DNA from: Amyloporia xantha
Lineage: Eukaryota > Basidiomycota > Agaricomycetes > Polyporales > Adustoporiaceae
Direction: 5' to 3'
DNA: 64,000 bases
NCBI GenBank assembly: GCA_036971615.1
Contig: JAYKKR010000017.1
Coordinates: forward strand, 372,001-436,000
The position numbers were made by a program, and so were the translations under genes. A model generated the notes under the pieces. That model was not told the origin of the DNA. It saw only the letters and a list, made by a program, of their open reading frames with translations, and ran no database searches. Within the stretch, counting starts at the first letter, position 1, and every line of letters starts with the position of its first letter. Positions 11,601 through 23,246 of this stretch are shown here, piece by piece.

Positions 11601-12090
11601 ATGCATTGGGCGAGGATTGCAAATACCTTGCCTGATAAGCGGGCAGACTGCGCGGTGGCGTCGGTTGCTGGTGTTGTTCGTGTCATCCAGGGATGCCTTT
11701 CGCTATGTCGTACATGTTATGCTTTACTGGCTTCCCTTCAATGGATACACGTCTAATCAAATTTCTGAGTGGTAGCTGCTGCAGCGTTGAGATGGGCACC
11801 AGCCCGAGCCCAGTCCAATAATTGCATGTCACGGTAAGCCTCGGGGGGTTTTCCGTTGGTGACTGTTGGCCCCAGATCCATTTTTGTGTCTTCACATATC
11901 TTTCATGTCAGGAAAATAGCGCCGAGCTTATAACCCACACGATGGCGAAGGTCATTCGGACGACGGCATGTCCGTGAATATGAATGTTGCCCTGCGGGGA
12001 ACAAAATTCTCGATTACGGAAGATGATCGTATTACTGTACAGAGACGTAGTACACACAAACAAAGCTCACAAATAATGATAACCGTCCGT
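8696..12090. other. 3.4-kb gene-poor stretch
   Basis: I find no convincing exon here on either strand. Reading frames of 60-137 codons exist, but none has recognisable content or a plausible splice chain. The stretch holds the inverted repeat at 10255-10436. The part near 8700 is presumably the UNC93-like gene's promoter. A non-coding RNA or decayed element is possible but not shown. Confidence 0.5.
10255..10436. repeat. 182-bp inverted repeat (small MITE-like element)
   Basis: The left arm, 10255-10276, and the right arm, 10415-10436, are reverse complements at 20 of 22 positions. Both begin AATGCCGCTGGC read inward. As a consequence both strands start reading frames with the same peptide, MPLA-NS. 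The 16-mer CAAATTCGGAAGATGG recurs at 10514-10529 as the exact reverse complement of 10407-10422. No clear target duplication is seen. Confidence 0.55.
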
Positions 12091-12689
12091 TCAATCCTCA
12101 GCAGGCTGTTCAGCAGCCTCTACATGTCTAGGCTTTTCGTTCCCAGTAGTCGTTTGATGCTGCCCGGCAACCCAGTCAATTAAGGAATAGAAACGCCAAT
12201 GCTCTCGCACGCACCTGACGCAGCTTTGCGAGATGTATTTTCAGGGTCTCGGCATAGTTCTCAAAGCCGAGCGTGACCATGGCGTACAGGATGTCTTCCC
12301 CACCTATCGTCTTCCGCTTCTCCATCTGGCACTTCTCCGCCGCCTCCGAAGTGATGAAGCTGATGAATTCCGACACGCACTCCTGCACGCACTCCTTCGC
12401 CTCCTTCGAGATCTTTGCGGTCCCTGGGACCGCCGCTTTCATGATGCGCGAGACGTTCGCGATCTAGGTTGGGGGCCACGGCGAGTCACGACACGAGCGC
12501 GCGGAGCCATCAGCAGATGCAGGCGGGAGGAAGAGGCGGGCGTACAGGGAGAAAACGGTCTTGTTCGCGGTACTCGCCCACCTCCTGGTCTGTGATGGGT
12601 GCGGGCTCTGGGGCCTCGCCCACGGGCGCGGGGACTACACCGGAGCCATCGTCCTGAGGCGCGATGTTCAGCGGCGCAAAGTCAGACAT
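12091..12689 (-). CDS. HAP3: CCAAT-binding factor subunit NF-YB / HAP3
   Basis: Three exons, 12689-12546, 12463-12215 and 12159-12091, encode 153 aa. The histone-fold core is nearly canonical: [74 protein letters not shown], then [13 protein letters not shown] pairs with NF-YC through the histone fold, and the dimer with NF-YA (HAP2) binds CCAAT boxes as a general transcription activator in the nucleus. The N-terminal 40 residues are acidic and proline-rich. The C-terminal 22 residues come from a last exon chosen because the intron CAG|GTGCGT...GGGCAG restores an open frame; reading through that intron gives a shorter alternative tail. Confidence 0.93.
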
Positions 12690-13184
12690 ATATCTCCAGT
12701 GCTCGGCTGGACGAGAACTGAGGTTGGGCCTGTCCGAGCTGCAGATTCACGGCTATGTATGTATGAGGGCCGGTAGGGAAATAGGGTGGCGTCGTGCCGC
12801 CACTGCTACTGAAATTGCTGAGAACAGTGGCAAGAATAGCAGCATGCTCGCACGTGACGGAAGCAGAAACGCGATCGGTTCACGTCGCACCACGACGCGC
12901 GTCGCAGTGATCGAGCGATGCGTAGCAATCGAGTGATACGTAAACATTTCAACTCCAGTACCGTGCAATTCCAGTTATATATCATAGAAATCAAGTAATA
13001 TTCTCAGACACTATGCACACTACTCCCTAGGTGAAGTCTGCAGAGGCACGTCGTAACGGTCATTACAGGGGCGCAGGTTTTCACGGTCATCGACCGCCTT
13101 GAAAACATGTCAGTCCCACAGTATGCTGCAAGAATAAGCGGTCCTCCGGTGAAAGTAAAAATCCCTTCAGTGTGTCCACCAAGA
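12690..13184. other. NF-YB promoter and ATG18 3' flank
   Basis: 495 bp without a supported gene. It contains the CACGTG site at 12851-12856 and several short repeats of the ATCGAGTGA/ATCGAGCGA kind around 12907-12940. Confidence 0.4.
12851..12856. promoter_or_regulatory. CACGTG E-box upstream of NF-YB
   Basis: CACGTG in the context CGCACGTGACGG, about 160 bp before the NF-YB start codon, matches the site in the RPL14 promoter over GCACGTGAC. Confidence 0.4.
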
Positions 13185-14923
13185 TTAGTCGTTCGTCTCG
13201 TCACTTGAGTCGAGCAAACTAAATCAAGCAAGCTACGTCAATGAATGAGGCAGCGTCCAGTCAAGTGAGGACTCACCTATGCTGCTTCATCAGCGAACAC
13301 TCTCCGCCATTTTCCAGGTCGATACTATACGAGTAAAAATAGCCTTCCGAAGAGATGACCATCACTTGAGGCATTGTGCTAGTAGAAAGACATATGACTA
13401 TTTCAGGACTGATATGTACGCAGTGGTTGTACTGCCACACCCACCCGCTCAAGGCAACTATGCACCGTGCACCGCTCGTTGGCAGACGGAGGAACGCAAA
13501 GTCCCGCGACGGCTCCCACATCTCCGTTAATGTGTTGGGAAGGTATCCTCCGACCGAGGACGTGAGATTCTTTGTAAGATGGAGCGACTTCCGTCGCAGA
13601 CTCGACCTGAGGACTCTGAATGAGCATGAAACGAGGCATAAACGGCCACGAGGTGCTTACGACACACTCCCATTCTTCTTGTTGTCGACATACGCATCGT
13701 ATCCTCCGTCTAACCCATGCGTGCCTTCCCGGCTATCCACCGACTCTGACGGACTCGACGGTGTCTTGAGGCTGCCTGCCTTCTGCTGCCCCAATTTGAA
13801 TATATGCACCGTGTCGTGCGCCGAGCTCACCGCAAGAAGCGTCGAGACGATATTGAAGCTCATCGAATGTATCCGCGCTTCGCGCGTGCCGCGGCGGAAT
13901 TGATACAGCTTTTCTGCACCGGGAATGCTCCACACGCGGATGACCGTGCCTTTATCAGACGCAGTGGCCAGGATGGTCCCCGTTGAATTGATCGAAAGGA
14001 AGGAGATGGGTGACTTGTGCGCTTGGATAACATTGGCGACGGTAAGCGAGCGTGTGGAGAAGAGGAGAACGTCGCCGGTCTGCTGTGCTAACGTTGAAGG
14101 CGGAGCGGGTTGGGCGGAGGGCTGCGTCTGGGTGGTGGGCGAAGGGACGGGGGAGGGATACGCGAGGTAGGAGTTGTCGGACGAAGGAGAGAGGGCGATG
14201 ATGGCTGGTGTGCGAGCAAAGTCATGAGGCATTCACTACTGCTATGAAATGGCGCTGACCATCTGGATTCGGCGTTGTCTCTATAACATGCATGAGCCGC
14301 ATATTCGAGATGTCGTAAATGTAGATCTCGACCTCGAGGACGATGACGAGCGTCTTGCGGTTCATCTTGACGGCGAGAATAGAGGAGGGGAAGAGAAGCT
14401 CGCAGATCATTGATTGTCGCTAAAGGGAATGATATGAGACCCAGAGATACGAAATGAAGGTGCATATGCTGGCCCTGAAGCGAGGCGAGGAGTTCCACCG
14501 GGTTGACAGACACCAAGGGGAGGGGGGATACTAAGAGAAGAGTACAACGCATACATACGTACCTTTGTATTGACTATCTGCAACTTGCGCGGACTGGAAT
14601 GTGGATGGTCGGCAGCACCGACCAGTGCAATGAGCGATGTGCAGAATAGCATTTCGACAATCCCCCGAGCACCATCATCTACATAACCCCTCCACAGTTA
14701 ACCTCCCCTCAAGCCTACTTGTACGGAAAGTAGATTACGAGCACGCACTCATAGTGTACACCCTGCCAAAAGGGTCGCAGTTCGTGATGCTGTAACCTTT
14801 GCGCGTACCGACGGATATACACCTGCGACTATGAGCGTGGAGACTCCAGACGTTGAACAGCACTCACGTAAAGTCCTGATTGAAGTTCGCAAAGAGCATA
14901 TTCGAGTTGACGCGTTCCGCCAT
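13185..14923 (-). CDS. ATG18: Autophagy PROPPIN beta-propeller protein Atg18
   Basis: Eight exons: 14923-14868, 14822-14749, 14678-14563, 14419-14260, 14204-13661, 13606-13445, 13378-13277, 13218-13185; 415 aa. PROPPINs are seven-bladed WD-like propellers that bind PtdIns3P and PtdIns(3,5)P2 and act with Atg2 in autophagosome growth and in vacuole size control. The lipid-binding FRRG motif is at residues 238-241 ([11 protein letters not shown]). Other family marks are [62 protein letters not shown] and [18 protein letters not shown] proline- and serine-rich insert (residues about 150-172) lies before FRRG, a common place for variable loops. The exon 4 donor is GTCAGC, weaker than the rest, but it restores the conserved [16 protein letters not shown] segment. 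Confidence 0.94.
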
Positions 14924-15297
14924 GGCGGAGGTGGTGGTAATGGTCGACAAGAGGTCGACAGTCCGCTGCGACTGACCGATCCCGTCGGTGTCTGCGCTTA
15001 CACTCAGAGTTAGCGTGACATTTAGCACGCGCTGGTGTGACATGACGCAGGTAGCGTTCGGACCGTGTCACGCTGCCTGATCAGACTCGGACAGTGCATT
15101 CAACGAGCATTCGAATATATCTCAAGCTCAAGCTTTAGGGCAACATCGAACGAGCAAAAATATGTTGGGTATATATAAAACAAAAGATATACATGCCTAT
15201 CCAAGCAAAATCACCGTAAATCTGTCTGTTATCACACCTACTATACCTTGAATGAGCTTCGCGACATAACACAAAAACACACACCCAGACCCGCACA
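14924..15297. other. ATG18 promoter and 3' flank of the next gene
   Basis: 374 bp. AT-rich near 15110-15240, with TATATAAAACAAAAG around 15171-15185. No gene is supported. Confidence 0.4.
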
Positions 15298-16624
15298 CTA
15301 CTCTCCCCTTCGAGCTAGGAAAACGCCCATATCACTCTTCGTGCGCTGCACTCCGCGTAACCCAACGCTTGGGAAGCCCCCATCTATTGGCTGCGAATTC
15401 GCTTGCTCCCGAGCCAAATCTAGCGTGCCGCCTTGGAAGCCCTCGAATTCACTCTCTCCCATCTCCGACTCAGGAATAGCAACCTGAGCCTGAACGAATG
15501 ACGCACGGTCTGCAGCCGGTGACTGGAGTGATGGCGATTGGGAAGTAGGTAGCGACGCGGAGTCGGACTGTTTCGACGAGAGCGACTTGGCTCGCGTCGA
15601 TCGCCGTTTCGATTTCTTTGGTGCCTGCTCGGAAGGCACGATGACGGAGGACGGTCCCTGCGAGATGTAATGGTGGTTATATCGTCCAGAGTCCGAATTC
15701 GTCCCTGACGTGCGGGAGCGTGAGTCTGACAACGTCCCGCCAGACGATGCCCCGTGTGGTTTCCTCCGCGCATACGACTCGGCGCCGAAGTCTGCCCCGT
15801 CGGCTTCCGCCTCGTCGTCCTCGAGTGCATGCATGGACTGGCCTTGTTCAAAGGCACCGAACTCCTCTGCGAACGGCGAGGTCGTTGCCGACATCGAGCC
15901 CGAGCCCGTGCCTGAACCAGGACCAGAGAATGATTGGTACTGCGGCGGTGGGCCACTTCCCTGGTATTGTCCGCTAGTTAAGAATCGAGGGTAAATGGAG
16001 GAGACTTCCACTCACCGGGAACCCTTCGAATTCGCCTTGCTCGGCGCTCGCATGCATACCCATTGCCATCGCGAGCGCCATCCGCTTCAGCTCCTTCCTC
16101 TCTCGCCTCAGCCGCCGCCGTTCCTCCTTTGCACGCCTTTGCTCCTCCTCTGCCGCTGCAGTCGCAGCTGCCAGTCGAGTGACAGAAGCCTCGTCGAGCA
16201 CCGACGGGTCCAAAGGTGCAGCGTCTGAATCCAGTGTAGACGACGAGATCGTCCGCGTACGCCGACCATGTCCACGGTCTTCGTCGTCAGACTCTGGTAG
16301 ATGAATAGGTGGTCGCCCAAATAAGTCGAAGCCAAATAATCTGATGCCCTTGCGGGGGCGTCGACGCTTCTTTCGTCGTCGTTCGTCGCCGATATTTGAA
16401 TGGAGGGACATGGTCTCCGCGTCAGCAGAGTCAGAATCCGCTAGCAGGCCTTCCAGCTCGTCTGGTCGAGCCCGCGGGGGCGGCATAGTGCTGATCAGCG
16501 CATTGCGTGAGCTGTCATTGCCTTGAGCTATGTCGCGCTCGGGATCGGATGATTCGAAACAGCAGAGACATGAAGAGACAGCAGCCTGAAGGCTGTCCGA
16601 GAAAGAGAAGTGAATATTGGCCAT
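15298..16624 (-). CDS. Orphan disordered protein with repeated acidic-phenylalanine motifs
   Basis: Two exons, 16624-16016 and 15960-15298, predict 423 aa; the 55-nt intron GTGAGT...ACCAG keeps the frame. The family is not recognised. Visible parts: a basic stretch RRRKKRRRPRK (residues 82-92), a charged coiled-coil-like helix EEEQRRAKEERRRLRRERK (159-177), and long serine/proline-rich disordered regions. The motif EFEGF occurs twice (198-202 and 374-378), with EEFGAFE (235-241) and ADFGAE (259-264) between. Such acidic-aromatic motifs are used by clathrin-adaptor accessory proteins to bind adaptor ear domains; whether that holds here is an inference. It is divergent from TRL1 across a 468-bp gap. 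An unspliced reading gives a slightly different junction but the same halves. Confidence 0.65.
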
Positions 16625-17092
16625 TGCTACACAGCCGCTACGAGGTAGCTGATAGAGATTATCAACACGCCGTCTGGGACTTGGAGCAATAGGCTAATGA
16701 TGACGGCGTGGCGGACAGGCGCGTGTCCTCGCATTTGGATGACCAGTGCGCCCATTCGGTAATCGCCGAAATTTGGAGAAGGCCACTGACTGCCACTGAG
16801 GGCCACTGATGCAATAGTAGCGATATATACATGCTAGTCGCTGAACGTTTGTGCGAGGTGAACAGCACCATTACTTACTCTTTAATCAAGTGCGGCTGAA
16901 GTACCAGCACTGCATTGGGACGGCGTCTCCGTGCACAGCTTGCTCACTGACTCGATCGCGAACATTGCTTATACTTACTTTCACCGGAGAATCGTGTTGG
17001 CTTTACGGTTTCTTAGACACCCTGTGTCATTGGGTGCTCTTTCTCCAGCGAAAACCTTCCGCCCGCTTCAATCTTACCGCTGGAAGACAAAA
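16625..17092. promoter_or_regulatory. Divergent promoter between the orphan and TRL1
   Basis: 468 bp between two divergent starts. The rightward frame stays open upstream of the tRNA-ligase ATG as far as 16931 but contains no ATG, so I place it in the leader. The direct repeats CCACTGACTGCCACTGAGGG and GGCCACTGATG lie around 16782-16810. Confidence 0.4.
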
Positions 17093-19765
17093 ATGGCTTC
17101 AGAACTCGCTGATCAAGTCGCAAAGTTATCCCTCACACGGCCAATCTCTGCAGAGGACTCGGAACTGGTCACAGAGCTATATGCGCTCTCGAAAAAGAAC
17201 CCAAAGCTCGTGAGGTCGACAGAATATGTCGCTCCGGCGGATCCTAGCATCACCGTACGGAGCTGGAAGATGAATGAGTTCAAGTATTACGATGTGCCTT
17301 CTCCGTTTCCTACCCTTGCGCGAGGGCTTTTCTCTCGTGATGTGACGTCCGGGAACGAGACGAAACATCGTATCGTTGCGAGAGGCTATGACAAATTCTT
17401 CAACATCGGCGAGGTTCCGTGGACGACGGTGCGTGCTAGTGAAGTTCTGACCGATGAATGCTGACCCTCGAATGCACCCATCCAGTGGGCATCATTAGAG
17501 GCGCATACAGGCGCACCGTATACCCTCACCCTAAAGTCGAATGGCTGCATCATCTTCATCGCTGCACTGACGCCCTCAAAGCTGCTCGTTACGTCGAAAC
17601 ACGCTCTTGGTCCTTCCAATCAACAGAATGGGGAGAGCCATGCACAAGTGGGCGAGCGGTGGCTCCGGAAACACCTTTCCCAGTCCGGCAGGACCGAGGA
17701 ACAGCTCGCAGCTACACTCTGGGAGAAGAACTGGACGGCCGTGGCGGAGGTATGCAGCCCGGCTCGATCTGTGCGCTTCTACGTGCGCACGCTCACCTGG
17801 ATCTGCAGCTTTGCGACGACTCGTTCGAGGAGCACGTTCTTCCCTATGGGCCGGAAAAGACGGGTCTCCATCTGCACGGCCTGAACGAATGCACGCGCCA
17901 CTTCAAAACTATGGAGCAGCCCGTCGTCGACGCCTTCGCGCGTGAATGGGGCTTTCATTCCCACTCCTTCCACCGTGCTCAAGACCATCCCGGAAGTCAA
18001 AGCGTTCACAGACGAGACCGGCCGCACGGGCACATGGAACGGCGAGGCGCTCGAAGGCTTCGTGGTGCGCACGCACGTCGTCGCTCCGCCCACCAAGGGT
18101 GACAAGCCCGCGTCCGCGTCGCCATACCGCGTCGGCTCGTCGTTCTTCTTCAAGGTGAAGTTCGACGAGCCGTACATGATGTACCGCGATTGGCGGGAGG
18201 TGACGAAGATTCTGCTCTCGAAGGGGCCGAGTCTCGCGAGCGTGCCGAAGAGCAAGCTCCGCCGTGCAGAGACGAAGGTATATGTCGACTGGGTGATCCG
18301 CGAGATCAAGCGCGATCGATCGCAGTTCGCGACGTACGCGCAGGGCAAGGGCATCATTGCGACGAGGGAACGGTTCCTGACGTGGCTGGAGAGCGAGGAG
18401 GGGAGTAAGTCAGTCACACAGATGGACGAAGTGCCCGCAGAGAAAGGTCTGAACGGGCAAGACGAGACCAAGTTTGGAAAAACAATCATTGTACCTGTTG
18501 CCGTCCCTGGTGTCGGTATGTCATTCTTCAATAGCCGCTTTTTCTCTTCAGTCTCACACATGTTCCCAGGCAAAACATCTGTTGCGATCGCTCTAGCTCA
18601 TTTATTCGGCTTTGGTCATGTACAAAGTGATGACATTCAGGCAAGGAAATCCGCCCCAATCTTTGTCAAGAACGTCGTCAGTGCATTGAAGAAGCACGAC
18701 GTTGTCATCGCGGACAAGTGAGTCTGCTTCATCCTCCATAGCATACGTCGATCCTTATCCCGTGTCGATGTTATCGCCAGAAACAACCACCTAAAACAAC
18801 ACCGCCAGCAGCTTCGCGAGGCGGTGCGCGACTTCAGCCCGCCTGTCCGGCTTATGGCACTCAATTGGTCATTCGACCAGCCGCTCTCAACGATCCACCG
18901 CATCTGCGGCGAACGTGTACTGCAACGCGGCGAAAACCACCAGTCGCTCAGAGCAGATCCACTGGCGAAGTCGCACGAGGACATCATCTGGCTGTTCCTG
19001 CGGCAGGCAGAAGAGCTCGCGGATGACGAGGTCGACGTCGCTGTCGAGATGGACTGGGAGGAATCCCTGGAGGACGCGCTGGTGCGCGCGGTCGACGCAT
19101 GCGTGCGTATCCTCGGCGTACCGAAGCCGGATACGGAGAAAATGGGCCAGGCGCTGGCCGTCGCGAGGGGTTACGCGCCAACGACCAAAGTGAAGAGAGG
19201 GAACGGGGAGAAGGCCAAGAAGGCGGCTGTGAGGTACTATGCGATCCTTGCAGAGGTGGATCTGGCGAGCGCCCTTGGAAAGCGGCTCTCTGATGCGGAC
19301 GTGCCGAACCAAGGGAAGGCATTCTGGGAGAATCTGCTGGCGGAGAAGCGCGTCACGCCGCGCCCGCACATCACGCTCGTGCACCAAAAGTCGCTACCGA
19401 CCGAGGAAGCGTTTTGGGAGCGCTGCAGGGACCTGCACCTGCACCCGCATCCGCCCATATTCAGTTTCAGGCTAGGCCACGTGGTTTGGAACGACAGGAT
19501 AATGGCGGCGACGGTGACGGATCTGGCGGTGTCGACGGACGGCGCGGATACAGACCAGAAAGGTGTAGACTTCATCTTAAAACTTTCAGAAGAAGTGAAG
19601 TCGAGACTGCATATCACGGTAGGAACCCGCGACAGCGACGTCGCACCTGTGGAAGCCATGGACTTGGTGAAGAAGTGGAAGAAGGACAAGAATGCGAAAG
19701 ACGTGGAATCGGTAGAGTTGAAGGACGTCTGGGTGAAAGGACGGGTCAATGGGCTGATAAGCTGA
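17093..19765 (+). CDS. TRL1: tRNA ligase (ligase-kinase-cyclic phosphodiesterase), with one apparent frameshift
   Basis: Fungal tRNA ligase joins tRNA halves after intron removal and splices the unfolded-protein-response mRNA. Exons: 17093-17428, 17486-17749, 17809-18515, 18570-18717, 18781-19765; about 812 aa if one extra base is ignored. All three domains are present. The adenylyltransferase has its active lysine at about residue 101 (ARGYDKFFNIGE). The polynucleotide kinase P-loop is VPVAVPGVGKTSVA, split by an intron after the first GVG base. The cyclic phosphodiesterase carries two HxT motifs, HITLVHQ and LHITVGT. Between AREWGF and IPTPSTVLKT the frame slips by +1 in the run TTT at 17953-17955, with no room for an intron. 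The residues on both sides are conserved, so an assembly indel is the simplest reading. Confidence 0.93.
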
Positions 19766-20384
19766 GGCCTGAGGGCTCGCACGGACATTGCAGTTCATCT
19801 TCATCTCTTCCAGCTGATATTCTCGGAGCAGCTCTGTAGCGCATAACACTAAGACTCACACCACTCAATGTATATTATATTAGTATAGCACGCACTGACA
19901 GACTAGATCATGAATCCACATTGGTTTATGGAATAAAGCTTTTGAATGATGTCTCTACATTACATTCTGATTGTATTTCGCAAAGTTTCCTCTTGGTCGC
20001 AGTACTGTACATAGGTCGCAGTGGCGGATATGCCCTAATTTGGGCAGGCTTTTTGATGATCGAGCCGCGATCGCTCCGTGGGCGCAGCAACCTCTTCGGA
20101 GACCGTCTACTTCACTGAACTCGTTGGACGTTGGTCGCAGTCTACCTGTTCACATATTCATTGTCCACAACTTTCCACTATCATTCTTGCGATAGGATTA
20201 TCACGCGGGCGAGATACGATCACCGTATCGGTTAGTGAGGGTAGTGGAGCGAGAGCCACGTCAAGATCCTCTGGCTTAATCTATCTTGTGCGATAGAAAG
20301 GTACGGACGGAACCTATCGTGATAACACTAAAGTTCTCAACCTGTCCACAGTGATATATAGCCAGATTTCATCATATCACTTAT
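19766..20384. other. TRL1 3' flank and promoter of CXC-SET gene A
   Basis: 619 bp without a supported gene. GATATATAG at about 20352-20360 is the best TATA candidate, some 30 bp before the next start codon. Confidence 0.4.
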
Positions 20385-23107
20385 ATGGAGAATCCCCTGT
20401 TCGTCGATTTCAGAGAGCCAGACGATGGAGACTTGGCTGCCCAACAGGTCCGGAAGATCCAAGAGCGCTTTGCTGAAAGAGCGAGGGCGAACCATGATGA
20501 ACGGGACACCATCACGTCGGTCTACAGGGCCATCTGGAATGAATTCTATGAACACGAGCCTAATGCGTGCCGCATTCGCATTGGGGAGCTCGCTGCTCCC
20601 TTCCCTGAGCAGTCGTCAGACAGCGAATCACTTGCCCAGGCATTTGGCAGCCTCTTCAACAACATGGAAGTCGATGAGGTCTCACCTCCACTTTCGTTCG
20701 TTGCCTGTGATTTTGATGAACAACTGGAATCAGAGATTGTTTGCTCGGAGCATGTGATGGACGAATTTGCGCCACATCCCAAATATGAAGCATGTGCACC
20801 TGCGATGCGTAACATTAAGACAGATGACCGCCCCGGTGTTCTCGCGTTTATCCAATACGCCGGAGAACCTGGCTTTGACGAGAGAGCATACATTTCCTGC
20901 TTTCAGTACCTGGTTTGGCAGGATGGATGGTCTGACACAGACAGTGAGTTGTCTGCAACTGACTCTGAATTGCACTGAAATATATGCTAGTCGGATTGAT
21001 TGCAATTGAGACCATCAAGCATCTAGAGATTCTAACTTACTCCTATGAGACAATTGACAGCCATGAGATCTTACCACCAATACTGCTCCGAAACAACAAA
21101 CCTGGTCTTCTCCATACAATGAGCAAAAGGTAAGCTAATTAAGTTTATTTATTTCAGACTAATTGAGCCTCTTTATTCTCTGATAGAGATCTGTGGGATT
21201 GGAAAGGATCACCTGGACAACAAGCCTTTTCTCCGCCAAGATCTTTAGCAGGATCCAATGGTTTCCTGAAGCAACTCAATGAAGTTATTGATGTGTTCTG
21301 TCCAAATGTCAATTGCATTGAAGCACTCTGCATGACTCACCGTATGCATTTGATGTCAAACATTATTTTTATTTTGAATGTTGACATTTTGCAGAGGAGC
21401 CAACTCCACCATTACCAAAGAAATCACCTACTATTAGTCATGTGGATATGAGGTGGCAAGACAGACAACCTTGTGGAATACAATGCTTTCTTGTCAATTT
21501 AGATAATCATGTATGTGTTCTTTGAGAAAATAAAAAGGTATTGTAATTGTGCTGACAATACTTAGGATGTATCACACATGCATGACCACAGTGAAAACTC
21601 TGTGGTTCATGATATGCTTCAAATCTTTCCAGATGTTCTTCCATGTTTGCTTGCACCTTTGTGTAGGGTGTCATGTCAACAAGTTAGTCCAGATGACTTC
21701 AAATGATTGCTGAAGTGCTGATCATATACCAAATGACTAGGTGTATGCACAAAGATATCAAATATTCTCAGAAGTTGGCTTTGAGTCAATAGAAAGAGAT
21801 GCAGTATACCCACCTGGAAAACTACATTTTGGTGTGCCTGTGCAGTATTCAAACCCATGTCATGATCTTTAATGACTTGTGTTAGATGATGACCATGCTG
21901 ACCATACAGATTTTGGACCGTCAGTGATATATTTCAATGTATTGTGTGTGAAGAGATAGCTCATATTGATACCACAGGATTGACTTTTGCTATCATTCTG
22001 GTCCTTGTGATTTTCAGGCTGGATGCCTGTGCTATACACATAAGATCCATTGCAGGAAAGGTTGTCGCTGCAGTTCTAAATGTAAGGATCTTAAATTTTC
22101 AAGTAAGATAGACTGGTTTGTTTTTCCATATTTAGGCAAGCTCCGTGCCAAAGGATGTAGGTGCAAGAATAGCAAATGTAATCTGAAGCACTGTGCTTGT
22201 ATGAAGGCCAACAGAGAATGTGATCCTGAGTTATGTAGCTCCCATACAAAGCATGGGAAAAGGTGATGGAACTACATCTAACTTCTACCACCTTTTGTAA
22301 ACTTTTGATATTGACTTAAATCTACAGGCATCATCATGATGGTGAGGAGATATATCTTTGACAACCTAACATATCTTATGTTTGGGAACAAAACAGGGAA
22401 TACATATAGGCATCAGTGTGGCAATTTAAAGATTCAGTTGGCAGTGTATCCAGTAAGTTCATAGTTGACATGAAATGAGAACAATTATGGATCCAAGTAT
22501 TTTGAGCTATTGGAAGTGAAAACTGGATCCCATGGGTTGGGCACATTTGCTGTAACAGATATCCCTGCACATACATTCATTGGAGGTGGGTATAGGCTTG
22601 TGATATATATAATGTCATTACTGACTTCTTGCTATGCAGAATACATTGCAGAACTGTTTCCATTCACAAAGAAAGACAGACTCACTCAGTGAGTGCTACT
22701 ATTGCTCTTGGTGATATGACAGAAATATTTGTGACCACCTGGTGATAGATTAATTCAACGACATTGTGGTCTGAATTACAGCTTCACATTGAATATGGAT
22801 CAGGTCCTAGATGCAGCCTATATAGGAAACAATACCCGTTACTTCAATCATGCTACTGGCAACCAAGCCAATGTTGAAGCTGCAGGTACAAAGACACTGG
22901 TTTTCTGGTTGATGAAGACTTACATAATACCTCACAGTAAAATGGGTAAATGGAGAGCATCGTATAGGGTTCTATGCAAGTAAGCTCTCTTCAGATCATG
23001 CTCACAATTCACCACTCATTCTTCTAGCCAAAAACATAAAACGAGGCAGAGAGCTGTTGTTCGACTATGGGATGGATTACTGGAAAAATCAGACCATGCA
23101 CGAATAA
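20385..23107 (+). CDS. Enhancer-of-zeste-like CXC-SET protein, copy A
   Basis: Sixteen exons: 20385-20943, 20991-21129, 21187-21341, 21395-21510, 21566-21682, 21741-21831, 21886-21919, 21978-22081, 22136-22262, 22328-22341, 22397-22452, 22498-22585, 22640-22688, 22749-22885, 22938-22979, 23028-23107; 635 aa with every phase consistent. After an acidic N-terminal third come VFCPNVNCIEALCMTH (the pre-CXC cysteine motif of E(z) proteins), a CXC region (CYHSGPCDFQAGCLCYTH ... CKNSKCNLKHCACMK) and a C-terminal SET domain (HGLGTFAV, EYIAELFPF, NNTRYFNHATGNQANVEA, GEHRIGFYA, ELLFDYG). The SET core motifs needed for methyltransfer are present. E(z)/KMT6 enzymes methylate histone H3 K27; whether this copy is the true KMT6 or a derived paralog cannot be told. 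The gene is AT-rich from exon 2 on, unlike its neighbours. Exon 10 is only 14 nt. Confidence 0.9.
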
Positions 23108-23246
23108 ATTACCTACAGCGTTCCTTAGTTGACTTACAAGGATCCATTCACATTCGGTATTAATAACTCCAACTCATGTCCACTGTAACGCTTCGGGAAT
23201 CACGTTGACAGCATAATCATCCATGACACGCTTTTCATTCCGCCAG

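Noticed and set aside
16931..17092. N-terminal extension of tRNA ligase
   Set aside because: The frame is open but has no ATG; the first ATG at 17093 matches the family start.
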